NCBI RefSeq assembly: GCF_000255115.2
Contig: NC_018068.1
Location: 3,815,977-3,879,976 of the forward strand
Direction: 5' to 3'
Length of the DNA: 64,000 nt
Source: Desulfosporosinus acidiphilus SJ4
GTDB taxonomy: Bacteria > Bacillota > Desulfitobacteriia > Desulfitobacteriales > Desulfitobacteriaceae
Made by a program: the position numbers and the translations under genes. Below, one piece after another: positions 6,694 to 15,841 of the stretch (its first letter is position 1; each line of letters starts with the position of its first letter). The notes beneath the pieces were generated by a model. That model was given only the letters and a program-made list of their open reading frames with translations, did not search any database and was not told the origin of the DNA.

Positions 6694-9297
6694 CTAATGA
6701 ACTCCGATTTTATCGGGCGGAAACATTTTTTGAACTTCTTGAAAGAGCAACGGATACTTTTTAGGTTCCCGCAAAGCCTTCTGGGCCATCTGATAAGCCT
6801 TTTCCACAAGCTGCCCATCACGAGAAAGATCCGCCAGGTGCAGCTGTCCCAGTCCATGCTGCCGGGTGCCTAACAATTCTCCGGTTCCGCGCAGCCTCAT
6901 GTCTTCTTCTGCGATTTTAAAGCCATCTTCCGTCTGACAAAGAATATCTAAACGACGGCTGTGAGTTTGTTCCGACAGCAAAAAGCAATAGGATTGTTCA
7001 CTTCCCCGGCCAACCCGCCCTCGAAGTTGGTGCAGTTGAGCTAAACCAAATCGTTCTGCCGACTCTATGACCATAACGGAAGCATTAGGGACATTTACTC
7101 CCACCTCCACAACCGTCGTTGCTACTAGGATATCAATATCTCCCGCTTGAAATTCGGCCATAATACTGTCCTTTTCCGAACCCTTCATCTTTCCATGCAG
7201 CAATGCCACTCGACAGTGAGAAAATCTCGCTTGGAATTCGGAAGCTCTCTGGGTCGCCGAAATGAGATCAAGCGTCTCTGACTCTTCAACTAAGGGACAT
7301 ACCACATAGATTTGCCTTCCCAAATTAACTTGCTCTTCCAAAAATTTCTCAAGCTTTGGACGACTGCGTTCCGTTAGTTTCCTGGTAACAATCGGTTTTC
7401 TTCCTGCCGGCATCTCATCGAGAACAGAAAGCTGCAAATCTCCGTAGAGAGTCAAGGCTAAAGTTCTGGGAATTGGCGTTGCTGTGAGTACTAGTACATG
7501 AGGGCTGTCACCTTTGCCCTGAAGCATTGATCTTTGGCGAACTCCAAAGCGATGTTGTTCATCGGTTATTGCCAGCCCCAGAGCTTTAAATACCACCGAC
7601 TCTTGTATCAAGGCATGAGTCCCCACAATAACCTGGGCGCTGCCCTCCGCAATCCCGGCCAAAACGCCTTCTCTCTCACTTTTACTCTGACTTCCCAGTA
7701 AACAAACCACTGTAATGCCCAAAGGAGTGAACACTTTCTCAAGGGCCTGAAAATGTTGAACAGCTAGGATTTCTGTAGGTGCCATCATAGCTCCCTGATA
7801 TCCTGAACCCACTGCCCGCAGCAAAGCCGCCATTGCGACAGCTGTTTTGCCAGACCCTACATCTCCCTGAACCAAGCGAGCCATCCCCTGAGGTTTAGCC
7901 ATATCTTGAAAAATCTCCTGAATCACACGCTGTTGTGCTCCTGTCAATTGAAAGGGCAAACTCTTATAGAAACTTTGAATCTCTTTTTCCCCTCCAAGCA
8001 GCGGGGGACTTCCAAGCCGCACTAATCCCTGCCGCAGCCCGGCAAAGGCTAATTGTAAAAGGAGCACCTCTTCCCAGACTAACCGATCCCTTGCTCTTGT
8101 AAGACGAGCGTAGTCCGCAGGGAAATGAATTTCTCGATGGGCTATGGGTCGTTCCATCCATCCATTTAATTCACTCTCCGGAATTATCTCAGGAAAGTTC
8201 TTCTCAACTTCATTCATTACATTTTTAATGATACTGCGAATAGCTTTGGAGGATAAGCGTGCAGTTTCCGAATAAACTGGCAAAATCGCCGGCGACCTAG
8301 GAACCGCTGAAGAATCGGTAGACTCTCCCACTTTTTCCATTTCAATATCTGTCACTAAAAGTTCCGGAACCTGTTGCTGCCAACGTACTTTTCCTGTCAC
8401 GATAACTCTTGACCCTACAGGGTATTGCTTCAAAATAAACGTCTGATTAAACCATATCGCTTGGATTAAACGTCCTTGTTGCTCAATACTCAGCTTGACC
8501 ACCTTAAGCCTGCCTCTGATAATTTGCCCGGCTGCGACTTTACCGGATAGGGTAGCCGACTCTCCGTCTTTTAATTCAGAAATCAGGCGTTTACGACGAT
8601 CTTCATATCTGCGGGGATAATAAAGCAGCAGATCAAAAACATTTTGAATCCCCAATTTTTCTAATTGTTTCGCTCTCTCCGGGCCAACCCCTTTTAAAAA
8701 CTGGAGGGTCTTTTCCCCTTCATTTCGTTTCGAAGATTTAGCTTCTCTATGGTCAGATTTAACATGATTATGTAGTTGCGCTGGTTTATGAACAACCTTA
8801 TCGATTTTCCTCGCCGGCGCTCCTTGAAAGAAATCCTCACCCCAAGCTTCTTGACTTTCAGACCTTTCCGGCTTCCCCGGTAACTCTAGTCTTTCTGATC
8901 TTCCTTCTCTTTCTGGTCTTTCTAGTCTTCCGGATCTCTCGGAGCTCTCTGGTTTCTCTTTGTTTATTACCCGGTCTTTTGTCTCCGGTATGTCCTCAAA
9001 ATTTTGCCCCTGCTGAAAGCGATTTTCTGCTTCCAGCAAAATCTCTTGCCGAAAACGCTTTAATTCCGAGAATGCTTCTCGTCGCCGAAGGGGACTCCAG
9101 GCGGAATAGTTTTGAGCTAATTCTCGCAGGAGTGCCATATCGTAACCTGGAAACAGTTGTTCAAGTCTGGAAAGTATTCCTCTCAAGAAAGAACTAAACC
9201 CTCCTAAAACCCCCGTGTTCAAGAACCCTTGTTTTTCTTCAGCAATCAGTGCTCTTTGAAGGTTATTGAGGACAAGTTGAATTTGAGTAAAATTCAT
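6694..9297 (-). CDS. recG: ATP-dependent DNA helicase RecG with an N-terminal extension
   Basis: RecG reverses stalled replication forks and branch-migrates Holliday junctions. At 867 residues it is about 180 longer than the usual 680-690. The first 95 residues form a helical segment, followed around 100-150 by an arginine/glutamate/serine-rich stretch with repeated ERxxR-type units. The canonical protein starts near residue 195 with FLKGVGPERAKQLEKLGI (helix-hairpin-helix), then the OB wedge domain. Helicase motifs follow: GDVGSGKTAVA, TDEQHRFGVRQR, TATPIPRTLAL and QLRGRVGRG. The ATG overlaps the sdaAA stop by four bases (ATGA), so the two genes are probably translationally coupled. The start is consistent with this coupling. 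Confidence 0.95.
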   Translation of the reverse strand: MNFTQIQLVLNNLQRALIAEEKQGFLNTGVLGGFSSFLRGILSRLEQLFPGYDMALLRELAQNYSAWSPLRRREAFSELKRFRQEILLEAENRFQQGQNFEDIPETKDRVINKEKPESSERSGRLERPEREGRSERLELPGKPERSESQEAWGEDFFQGAPARKIDKVVHKPAQLHNHVKSDHREAKSSKRNEGEKTLQFLKGVGPERAKQLEKLGIQNVFDLLLYYPRRYEDRRKRLISELKDGESATLSGKVAAGQIIRGRLKVVKLSIEQQGRLIQAIWFNQTFILKQYPVGSRVIVTGKVRWQQQVPELLVTDIEMEKVGESTDSSAVPRSPAILPVYSETARLSSKAIRSIIKNVMNEVEKNFPEIIPESELNGWMERPIAHREIHFPADYARLTRARDRLVWEEVLLLQLAFAGLRQGLVRLGSPPLLGGEKEIQSFYKSLPFQLTGAQQRVIQEIFQDMAKPQGMARLVQGDVGSGKTAVAMAALLRAVGSGYQGAMMAPTEILAVQHFQALEKVFTPLGITVVCLLGSQSKSEREGVLAGIAEGSAQVIVGTHALIQESVVFKALGLAITDEQHRFGVRQRSMLQGKGDSPHVLVLTATPIPRTLALTLYGDLQLSVLDEMPAGRKPIVTRKLTERSRPKLEKFLEEQVNLGRQIYVVCPLVEESETLDLISATQRASEFQARFSHCRVALLHGKMKGSEKDSIMAEFQAGDIDILVATTVVEVGVNVPNASVMVIESAERFGLAQLHQLRGRVGRGSEQSYCFLLSEQTHSRRLDILCQTEDGFKIAEEDMRLRGTGELLGTRQHGLGQLHLADLSRDGQLVEKAYQMAQKALREPKKYPLLFQEVQKMFPPDKIGVH

Positions 9298-10157
9298 AGA
9301 AAATCAGCTCGGATTTTGCGGCCGGTAGGAGTCATGGCAAGGCCGCCTTGAGCTGTTTCCTTCAAAGAACAGGACATTTGCTGTCCGATCTCTGCCATTG
9401 TATCGATAACCTCATCAATAGGAATGGCGCTTTTCACCCCTGAAAGAGCCATCTCGGCTGCTGTCAGGGCAATCATTGCTCCTGTGGCATTGCGTTTTAC
9501 GCAAGGCACCTCAACCAGCCCTGCAACAGGATCACAGACTAAACCCAACATTGACTTTAGAGCAATCGCAGCACCGTCCGCCGTTTGTCGGGGTGAGCCC
9601 CCCGCTAATTCTACCGCAGCTGCGGCAGACATGGCCGCGGCCGATCCGATCTCCGCCTGGCATCCGCCTTCGGCCCCCGAGACATTGGCTCGATCGGTAA
9701 TAACCATTCCTAGACCAGCCGCTGTAAAAAGGGCAGATAACAACTCCGTTTCCCCGACTCCGAGAATTTCTTCCAAGGTTAAAAGAACTGCCGGCAAAAC
9801 ACCACAGGAACCGGCTGTCGGCGCCGCAACAATTCTCCCCATGGAAGCATTGACTTCAGCGACAGCCAGGGCCCTGGCAATGGCGCCACTTAATGGAGCT
9901 CCGAGTAAAGTAAGTCCACTTTTGCGGCGGGCTTCGATTTTTGCCGCGTCCCCCCCCACCAAGCCGGAGACCGAACGTCGATTGCCACTCAATCCCATGT
10001 TGACAGACTCGCGCATAACCTTAAGATTCTTTCCCATGCGTTCAAGAAGAGCTTGCTCCGGTATTTCCAGTTCCTCAATTTGATTTAGCAGAACAACCTG
10101 GCTAATTTTTAGACCCTTATTTTCAGCCAAAACAACCCAATCTTCATAGGCACGCAT
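9294..10157 (-). CDS. sdaAA: L-serine dehydratase, alpha subunit (Fe-S)
   Basis: This is the catalytic subunit of the oxygen-sensitive 4Fe-4S L-serine dehydratase, which converts serine to pyruvate and ammonia. The 287-residue product has the cysteines expected for the cluster in SCGVLPA (about 120), GGCQAEIGSAAAMS (about 165) and CDPVAGLVEVPCVKRN (about 210). The alanine- and glycine-rich helices are typical. It lies 11 bases after sdaAB, giving the two-subunit form found in Gram-positives. Its stop overlaps the recG start. A 219-codon antisense frame over this gene is a product of its GC-rich codons and is not called. Confidence 0.95.
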   Translation of the reverse strand: MRAYEDWVVLAENKGLKISQVVLLNQIEELEIPEQALLERMGKNLKVMRESVNMGLSGNRRSVSGLVGGDAAKIEARRKSGLTLLGAPLSGAIARALAVAEVNASMGRIVAAPTAGSCGVLPAVLLTLEEILGVGETELLSALFTAAGLGMVITDRANVSGAEGGCQAEIGSAAAMSAAAAVELAGGSPRQTADGAAIALKSMLGLVCDPVAGLVEVPCVKRNATGAMIALTAAEMALSGVKSAIPIDEVIDTMAEIGQQMSCSLKETAQGGLAMTPTGRKIRADFL

Positions 10158-10168
10158 TCGGCCACCTC

Positions 10169-10867
10169 CTATTCCAGCGGTTCAATCGCCAAGGCCTGTT
10201 TAACGCTCGGAAGTCTCCGCGTTAAACCCAGTACAGCTTCATCAATCTTTTGATCCGTCTCCAAAACCATTAAGGCTTGGGCACCTTTCTTCTCACGGGA
10301 AACCCGCATTGTGGCAATATTAATCTGAGCAGTGGCTAAGAGTAACGTTACTTGCGCCACAACTCCAGGTAAATCTTGATGCAGGATGACTAGGGTGGGG
10401 TAATCCCCGTTAATATCCACCATAAAATTATTTATTTGACGAATTAAGATGGCCCCTCCCCCAATAGACGACCCCACTACTTGAATTGTTCCCATACTGC
10501 CTGTTAAATTAAACTTTACCGTATTAGGATGTACGTCCCCGAGATCATCTGTTTCAAAGCGAATCTTTAAGCCCTGTTCTTGGGCAAGTTTAGGAGCCTC
10601 GGGAATTCTTTCATCATCCGGCGACATGCCCAAAAGACCCGCTATTAAGGCCAAATTGGTTCCATGTCCCTTTCCCGTCTGGGCAAAGGAACCATGAAGC
10701 GTGATAACCCCTTCAAGAGGTTCCTCCCCTAAAATTTTCCTGGCCATGGTGCCTAAACGAACAGCACCAGCTGTATGTGAGCTTGATGGTCCGACCATAA
10801 TCGGTCCAAGAAGATCAAAGACATTACTTTTACTCACTGTTCCATCTCCCGCAATAAATTGAGACAT
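10169..10867 (-). CDS. sdaAB: L-serine dehydratase, beta subunit
   Basis: This 232-residue regulatory subunit has the family signature MVGPSSSHTAGAVRLG (about 25-40) and a C-terminal ACT domain (about 155-225: TLVILHQDLPGVVAQVTLLLA onward) that probably binds serine. It pairs with SdaAA to form the active Fe-S enzyme. It is the first gene of the sdaAB-sdaAA-recG unit, preceded by a TATAAT-like hexamer about 20 bases upstream of the ATG, but I saw no good -35. Confidence 0.94.
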   Translation of the reverse strand: MSQFIAGDGTVSKSNVFDLLGPIMVGPSSSHTAGAVRLGTMARKILGEEPLEGVITLHGSFAQTGKGHGTNLALIAGLLGMSPDDERIPEAPKLAQEQGLKIRFETDDLGDVHPNTVKFNLTGSMGTIQVVGSSIGGGAILIRQINNFMVDINGDYPTLVILHQDLPGVVAQVTLLLATAQINIATMRVSREKKGAQALMVLETDQKIDEAVLGLTRRLPSVKQALAIEPLE

Positions 10868-10955
10868 ACTTCTATAACTATATTATACGTTCTTAATACA
10901 TTTTTACCGTTCATGTCTGCGGTCTTTTCCCGCCCCGATAGGTGGAGAAAAGAAA

Positions 10956-10976
10956 ACCTCCGGAAATTCCGGAGGT
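10956..10976 (-). terminator. terminator after fakA
   Basis: Arms ACCTCCGGAA and TTCCGGAGGT around one base form a perfect 10-bp GC-rich stem. On the minus strand it is followed by TTTTCTTTT. It lies directly after the fakA stop. Confidence 0.85.
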
Positions 10977-10980
10977 CAAC

Positions 10981-12675
10981 CTATTCCACGCCAAAAATAT
11001 AATAGTAGAGCGGTTGTTTACCGGGGTGAACTTCAACTTCCACATTTGAGTTTTCTTCTTGGAGCCAAGTTTTTAACCGTTCAACTTCGTGTAGTTCCGT
11101 ATCTTCTCCATAGAATATGGTAACCAAATCACGGTCTTTCCACTCCATTTTCTCCAAAGTTGCTTTAGCAACTTCAAGAAGATTTTGTCCTGTTTCGACA
11201 ATTGTATCTTCGACTAAGCCAAGAATATCCCCTGCGGCAATGGCCAATTCCCCAAACTGTGAATCTCGTACCGCATAGGTCACTTCACCGGAACTGACGT
11301 TCTTTAAAGAACGCTCCATATTTTGAAGGTTAGCACTCGTTTCGCCTTCGGGATTTAGATTTAAAAGGGCTGAAATTCCCTGAGGCACCGATTTGCTGGG
11401 AATGACATAGACTTCTCGATCTAAAACCACATCTTTTACTTGACGTGCAGCCAAAATAATGTTCCCATTATTCGGGAGAATAAGGACTTTACGTGCTCGG
11501 ACTTTGCCAACGGCAGCCGCTAAATCCTCTGTACTGGGATTCATAGTTTGTCCGCCCAGGACCACCTCATCAACACCCAAACTTAAAAAAACATCGGCTA
11601 TTCCCTGTCCCATGGCCACGGCAACGACACCATATTCTTTCATAGGTGCTGCCTTGGTCTCCACACTCTCAGCAGATTCTGCGGATTTTGACTTCATGGC
11701 ATGAGCCATAGCTTCATTTTGTTCCAACATATTGTGAATTTGCACTTGATGAAGTGATCCCCACTGAATTGCATAATCCAAAATCTTGCCCGGGTTTTTA
11801 ACATGCACATGAATCTTTACTACTTCAGGAGTTCCCACCACAAGTAAACTATCCCCGCGATCGAATAAATCCTGACGAATTCTATCCACTTGCAAATCTG
11901 AGCCTTGAACAAGGAATTCCGTACAGTAGGGGAATTCTAAATCCTCAATCTGGATAAAACCTTGATTGGCTTGGCTATGCTCCTCAGAATGAGGAGTTTC
12001 CGCAGTGGGCCTTTGCTCCTGCTGGAATCCAACCTTAGTGGTTTCCCCAGTCAAGACTCCGATCCATCCGCCCAAAATAATCAGAAATCCCTGCCCCCCT
12101 GCATCTACCACACCGGCCTGCTTCAAAGCCGGCAACATATCAGGTGTTTTAGCAAGGGATTCTAAACCCTTCTTATGAGCTTCTTGCAGCGTCTCAAGAA
12201 GCGATCCTCCGGCTTTAGCTTTACTGAGCGCGGCTCGGGCTGTTTCCCGGGCAACCGTAAGGATTGTTCCTTCAACAGGTTTCATAACTGCTTTATAAGC
12301 CGTGTCAACCCCGGATTGCAAAGCCAGAGCCAATTGAAGAGGATTAGCCGCAGCCAGTCCGTCCAGTCCTTTGGCAATTCCACGTAAAAGTTGTGAAAGA
12401 ATGACTCCTGAATTACCACGGGCACCCATTAAGGAACCCATTGAAGCAGCAGCGGCAATATCGCTTATCGTAGCTCCGGTCGCCTTCTCAGCATCCCTGG
12501 CAGCGGATTGAATCGTTAGGAACATATTTGTTCCCGTATCTCCGTCAGGCACAGGAAAAACATTCAGAGCATCAACATCCTGTTTTTTTAGTTCTAAGGC
12601 CTGGGCACCGGCAACCATCATTTGTTTCCACTCTTGCGCTTCGAGAACGCTCTTTGCGTTTGAAACTGGTCTCAA
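10981..12675 (-). CDS. fakA: fatty acid kinase ATP-binding subunit FakA (DAK/DegV-associated, YloV)
   Basis: FakA phosphorylates exogenous fatty acids bound to FakB (DegV-family) proteins so they can enter phospholipid synthesis. The 564-residue protein starts with a DhaL-type kinase domain whose Mg-ATP motif PVPDGDTGTNM lies near residue 42, followed by a second nucleotide-site segment ARGNSGVILSQLLRG. The middle domain and the C-terminal EDD-like domain (with NNGNIILAA around 400) complete the YloV architecture. The start is a TTG at 12675 with AGGGGG eight bases upstream. It follows the Asp23 gene by 25 bases, the same pairing as yloU-yloV in B. subtilis. Confidence 0.93.
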   Translation of the reverse strand: MRPVSNAKSVLEAQEWKQMMVAGAQALELKKQDVDALNVFPVPDGDTGTNMFLTIQSAARDAEKATGATISDIAAAASMGSLMGARGNSGVILSQLLRGIAKGLDGLAAANPLQLALALQSGVDTAYKAVMKPVEGTILTVARETARAALSKAKAGGSLLETLQEAHKKGLESLAKTPDMLPALKQAGVVDAGGQGFLIILGGWIGVLTGETTKVGFQQEQRPTAETPHSEEHSQANQGFIQIEDLEFPYCTEFLVQGSDLQVDRIRQDLFDRGDSLLVVGTPEVVKIHVHVKNPGKILDYAIQWGSLHQVQIHNMLEQNEAMAHAMKSKSAESAESVETKAAPMKEYGVVAVAMGQGIADVFLSLGVDEVVLGGQTMNPSTEDLAAAVGKVRARKVLILPNNGNIILAARQVKDVVLDREVYVIPSKSVPQGISALLNLNPEGETSANLQNMERSLKNVSSGEVTYAVRDSQFGELAIAAGDILGLVEDTIVETGQNLLEVAKATLEKMEWKDRDLVTIFYGEDTELHEVERLKTWLQEENSNVEVEVHPGKQPLYYYIFGVE

Positions 12676-12700
12676 AACAGTATCCCCCTAATCTTTCGCA

Positions 12701-13057
12701 CTACTCTAAAACGCGAACTCCTTGTACGTTCACATTCACTTGGGATACGTTCAATCCCGTAAGTTTCTCTGTGGTATAACGAACGCGTTCCATGACATTA
12801 GCAGCGACTTCGGAAATTCGAACACCATAACCCACCACAATATGGAGATCAATTACCACTTCATTTTCATTAAGGGATACAACAACCCCTCGGGCCAAAT
12901 TTTCACGACCCAGCAAATCAACAAATCCATCGGTAATTTTGCGGGATGCCATACCAACTAAGCCGTAGCATTCTACAGCAGTGGCACCGGCAATAGTGGC
13001 GATCACTTCTTCCGAAATCTCGATTTTACCTAAGCTATTATTTATTTCCTTTCCCAT
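12701..13057 (-). CDS. Asp23/Gls24 family envelope stress protein (YloU)
   Basis: This 118-residue protein of the Asp23/Gls24 family starts GKEINNSLGKIEISEEVIATIAGATAVECYG. It contains the usual VVVSLNENEVVIDLHIVVGYGVRI core and ends VNVQGVRVLE. Family members associate with the membrane and respond to alkaline or envelope stress in staphylococci; a biochemical activity is not known. Linkage to fakA is widely conserved and suggests a lipid or envelope role. A strong GGAAGGGGAGGG ribosome binding site precedes the ATG. Confidence 0.92.
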   Translation of the reverse strand: MGKEINNSLGKIEISEEVIATIAGATAVECYGLVGMASRKITDGFVDLLGRENLARGVVVSLNENEVVIDLHIVVGYGVRISEVAANVMERVRYTTEKLTGLNVSQVNVNVQGVRVLE

Positions 13058-13096
13058 AAAGGACCCTCCCCTTCCAGCTTAGTCCACATGGATTCC

Positions 13097-13125
13097 ATTT
13101 TACCAAGTAAATCAAAAATGTTCAA
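13097..13125 (-). promoter_or_regulatory. sigma-A promoter of asp23-fakA
   Basis: TTGAAC (13120-13125), a 17-base spacer and TAAAAT (13097-13102) on the minus strand lie about 40 bases before the asp23 ATG. Each hexamer has five of six consensus bases. Confidence 0.7.
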
Positions 13126-13217
13126 AGAAAACTTTGGATATTTACTAAAGTCAGCGAAAAATAGTTTTAGACATAAGAATTTAGGAAAATTCAGGTGGGA
13201 AAACCTTGCCAATCTCT

Positions 13218-13247
13218 TTGACTTTTGCTAAAATAGTTAAGTATCAT
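13218..13247 (+). promoter_or_regulatory. sigma-A promoter of rpmB
   Basis: TTGACT (13218-13223), an 18-base spacer and TATCAT (13242-13247) precede rpmB. The predicted transcript starts within about 10 bases of the AAAGGAGG ribosome binding site at 13257-13264. Confidence 0.7.
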
Positions 13248-13273
13248 TTCGGCTGCAAAGGAGGATTTAGAGC

Positions 13274-13465
13274 ATGGCCAATGTTTGTGCAGTATGCGGC
13301 AAAGGGGTTGTCACCGGATTTCAAGTCAGCCACTCACATATAAGATCTAAACGCACTTGGAAACCTAACCTGCAGAGCGTTCATGCTATTGTGAACGGTA
13401 CTCCTGCCCGGATCAAAGTTTGCACCAGATGCTTACGTTCCGGCAAAGTCCAACGCGTTAGCTAA
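13274..13465 (+). CDS. rpmB: 50S ribosomal protein L28
   Basis: L28 (63 residues) is a large-subunit protein. It begins [21 protein letters not shown] and contains [10 protein letters not shown], both typical of the family. Cysteine pairs CAVC and CTRC mark the zinc-binding form, matching the zinc-type L32 earlier in the window. It is monocistronic: it has its own promoter, a strong ribosome binding site and terminators, and it is divergent from asp23-fakA. Confidence 0.97.
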   Translation: MANVCAVCGKGVVTGFQVSHSHIRSKRTWKPNLQSVHAIVNGTPARIKVCTRCLRSGKVQRVS

Positions 13466-13474
13466 TGAATCAAA

Positions 13475-13500
13475 AGTCCGACGATGGGTCGGGCTTTTTT
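13475..13500 (+). terminator. rpmB terminator
   Basis: An 8-bp stem (AGTCCGAC with GGTCGGGCT, including a wobble pair) around a short loop is followed by a run of six T residues. It lies ten bases after the rpmB stop. Confidence 0.85.
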
Positions 13501-13548
13501 CATACTATCGGAAAGCAAGCCTGCATTTAACCTTCCTATCACAAGTTC

Positions 13549-13582
13549 ACCTTGGCAGCCGCCCGTGCCGCCAAGGTTTTTT
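13549..13582 (+). terminator. second plus-strand terminator after rpmB
   Basis: Arms ACCTTGGC (13549-13556) and GCCAAGGT (13570-13577) are followed by TTTTT. It backs up the first terminator and shields convergent hslO. I saw no gene between the two hairpins. Confidence 0.7.
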
Positions 13583-13614
13583 AGCGTGATTGGCCGAGTG
13601 GGTTGGCCGATTAT

Positions 13615-14496
13615 CTAACGTTCTGCTCTTTCTCTAAGAACCTCTAAATCCTCTTTAGAAAATAGATAATGTTCATTACAAAAATGGCAAATCATTTCAG
13701 CCTTCCCGTCCGAGATTAAGTCTTCCAATTCTTCTCTGCCCAGCGAGACTAGAGAATCCCCTAAGCGGTCCTTGGAACAGGTACAGGAAAATCCAACCGA
13801 ACGACGCTCCAGGACTTGATAGGGAAGTTCTCCCAACAAATGGCCAAGCATTTCATCAATACCACGGCTCTCAGCCGCCAATTCGCTGATTCCGACCTTC
13901 AACTGCCCGAGGACATCTTCAAGCACCTGAATATCCTCATCCTTCGCTCCAGGCAGAGGCTGCATTAAAAAGCCGCCTGCCCCTGCCACATGATAGTCCT
14001 TTTCAACAAGTACTCCCAAGAGCATAGCCGAAGGGATCTGTTCCGACGATAATAAATAATGAACAAGATCCTCCGCAACTTCACCGCTGACCAGCGGAAC
14101 CATACCGGTATAAACTTCTCCGTTCTGCAAGCTCCGGCTCACCGCCAGCTCCCCAGCTCCCACCGCCGTCGCTACATCAAGCTTGCCATTGGGCTTTAAC
14201 GGCAGCTCTACCCACGGTTCCCTAACATACCCCCGAACTTCCCCAAGAGCATTACCCACGCTTACGACACCCTGCAGAGGCCCGTCTCCCAGTATGCGCA
14301 GAGTCACACTCTCATCGCCCTTCAGAGAACTCGCTAAGATAAGCGTCCCAGTCATCGCTCGGCCCAAAGCCGCTGCAGCGACAGGAGACAAACCATGACG
14401 TTTCCTCGCCTCTTCAACCGTATCCGTCGTCCTCACGGCAACCCAACGGGCCCTGCCCTCAAGCATCGTACCAATCCAAAGTTCATCCTGCTGCAT
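13615..14496 (-). CDS. hslO: Hsp33 redox-regulated chaperone
   Basis: Hsp33 is a cytoplasmic holdase that is switched on by oxidation of zinc-bound cysteines. The 293-residue protein has the four zinc cysteines near its C-terminus as CTC (around residue 240) and CHFC (around 272). The N-terminal half contains the family blocks SPVAAAALGRAMTGTLIL and LRILGDGPLQGVV. The start is an ATG at 14496 with GGAAC upstream. It lies 35 bases from thiN in the same direction. Confidence 0.95.
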   Translation of the reverse strand: MQQDELWIGTMLEGRARWVAVRTTDTVEEARKRHGLSPVAAAALGRAMTGTLILASSLKGDESVTLRILGDGPLQGVVSVGNALGEVRGYVREPWVELPLKPNGKLDVATAVGAGELAVSRSLQNGEVYTGMVPLVSGEVAEDLVHYLLSSEQIPSAMLLGVLVEKDYHVAGAGGFLMQPLPGAKDEDIQVLEDVLGQLKVGISELAAESRGIDEMLGHLLGELPYQVLERRSVGFSCTCSKDRLGDSLVSLGREELEDLISDGKAEMICHFCNEHYLFSKEDLEVLRERAER

Positions 14497-14531
14497 TAAT
14501 CTTCGTTCCTTTATCTAATTTTATAAGACCC

Positions 14532-15179
14532 TCAAGCTAATAAGACCACCAAAACCCACCCCTCGTGAACCTCAATGGTAACGCGCTCCCCTAAAGAGAC
14601 ATTGCTCACTCCCCGCGGAACATCCTGCCGCAAAACACCATGTTCCAGAGGATAATATAATCCCTCAGTACTGACAACAGCCCTCTCAGAAAGCGCTATC
14701 AAGGAAAGCTCCTGTCCCTTGTACGTCGAAATTTCCTCCCGCCCTTGGAGAACCCACATCTCATGATCAGGGTCCGCTAAATGAATGCGATACCCTTGCC
14801 GGGCGTAAGCCAGCATCAGTGCTAAATTACCTAAAAAGTGATCCATTCGTTTCCCTGTGGCGCCATAGAGCCAGATCTCCTGCTCCCCAGCAGAAAAAGC
14901 TTTCTCTTTGGCCCGCAGGAGAGCCAGTTCCAAATCCGTTTCGTCCTTTTCCCGAGGAAATTGTTCAATAAAACAACCGGCATTGCGGCATTGACTTAAA
15001 TTCTCGCCGGTAACCGAATCCAGATCCCCGATAAGCTGTTCCGGCATAAATCCGGAGTTAAGTGCATGATTGGCGCCGCCATCAGCACAAATCAAATAGT
15101 CCACCTTGTCCAGTGCTTGTTTTCCCCATTCTGAATCCCAAGCACCATTCGCCAATACCGCTATCATCATTTTATTCAC
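14532..15179 (-). CDS. thiN: thiamine pyrophosphokinase
   Basis: ThiN transfers pyrophosphate from ATP to thiamine, giving thiamine diphosphate. The 215-residue product has the motifs YLICADGGANHAL (about 28-40), QLIGDLDSV (about 50) and the acidic FPREKDETDLELAL (about 75), which together form the substrate and metal site. ATGKRMDHFLGNLAL follows near 125. Its start overlaps the rpe stop by eight bases, and rpe-thiN is a conserved pair in Firmicutes. Confidence 0.93.
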   Translation of the reverse strand: MNKMMIAVLANGAWDSEWGKQALDKVDYLICADGGANHALNSGFMPEQLIGDLDSVTGENLSQCRNAGCFIEQFPREKDETDLELALLRAKEKAFSAGEQEIWLYGATGKRMDHFLGNLALMLAYARQGYRIHLADPDHEMWVLQGREEISTYKGQELSLIALSERAVVSTEGLYYPLEHGVLRQDVPRGVSNVSLGERVTIEVHEGWVLVVLLA

Positions 15180-15840
15180 TCAGTGCTCCGCCAACTGCCT
15201 GCCGGAGTTTTTTTACGGCCAGCTTAGGATCTGCTTGGTCAAATACCGCGGAGCCTGCTACTAAAATATTTGCTCCGGCCTGAACAGCCAAAGGCGCTGT
15301 TTCCAAATTAATTCCGCCGTCAACTTCAATCTCGCAGGAAGACTGCTTTTGCTCAATATGGTGACGGAGCACCTGAATTTTAGGAAGAACGCTGGTGATA
15401 AAGTTTTGTCCTCCAAAACCGGGATTCACTGTCATTAACAGTACCATGTCCAAATCCTCAAGGATATATTTGAGCCCGTCTAATTGGGTTGCCGGATTGA
15501 GGGCAATCCCTGCCGTAAGTCCCTGTTCCTTAATTAGTTGAATAACACGATGGACATGGCGTGACGCTTCGAGGTGAAAGGTAATATGGTCCGCTCCTGC
15601 GGCAGCAAAATCTGCAATAAAGCGTTCCGGTTCTTCTATCATTAAATGGACATCAAAACGCATCTTAGAGTGGGGTCTCAGGGCTTTGACCAGCGCAGGT
15701 CCGAAGGTGAGATTCGGAACAAAATGCCCGTCCATGACATCAATATGTAAAACTTCGGCACCGGCATCCTCAACCAGACGTACCTGATCACCTAAACGAG
15801 AGAAATCTGCTGACAAAATAGACGGGGCAAGTTGAATCAT
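15172..15840 (-). CDS. rpe: ribulose-phosphate 3-epimerase
   Basis: Rpe interconverts ribulose 5-phosphate and xylulose 5-phosphate in the pentose phosphate pathway. The 222-residue TIM barrel has LAPSILSADF at the start, the metal-binding HIDVMDGHFVPNLTFGP block (33-50) and IEVDGGIN (about 172) at the catalytic aspartate. It lies two bases after rsgA and overlaps thiN, so the three genes are one transcription unit with prkC. Confidence 0.97.
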   Translation of the reverse strand: MIQLAPSILSADFSRLGDQVRLVEDAGAEVLHIDVMDGHFVPNLTFGPALVKALRPHSKMRFDVHLMIEEPERFIADFAAAGADHITFHLEASRHVHRVIQLIKEQGLTAGIALNPATQLDGLKYILEDLDMVLLMTVNPGFGGQNFITSVLPKIQVLRHHIEQKQSSCEIEVDGGINLETAPLAVQAGANILVAGSAVFDQADPKLAVKKLRQAVGGALSE

Positions 15841-15841
15841 C

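Noticed and set aside
9424-10083. 219-codon plus-strand frame opposite sdaAA
   Set aside because: It is antisense to a clear serine dehydratase gene, is rich in alanine, proline and arginine as a mirror of that gene's codons, and has no family resemblance or ribosome binding site.
14497-15179. TPP riboswitch at thiN
   Set aside because: thiN overlaps rpe and has no leader; no THI-box-like sequence was seen.
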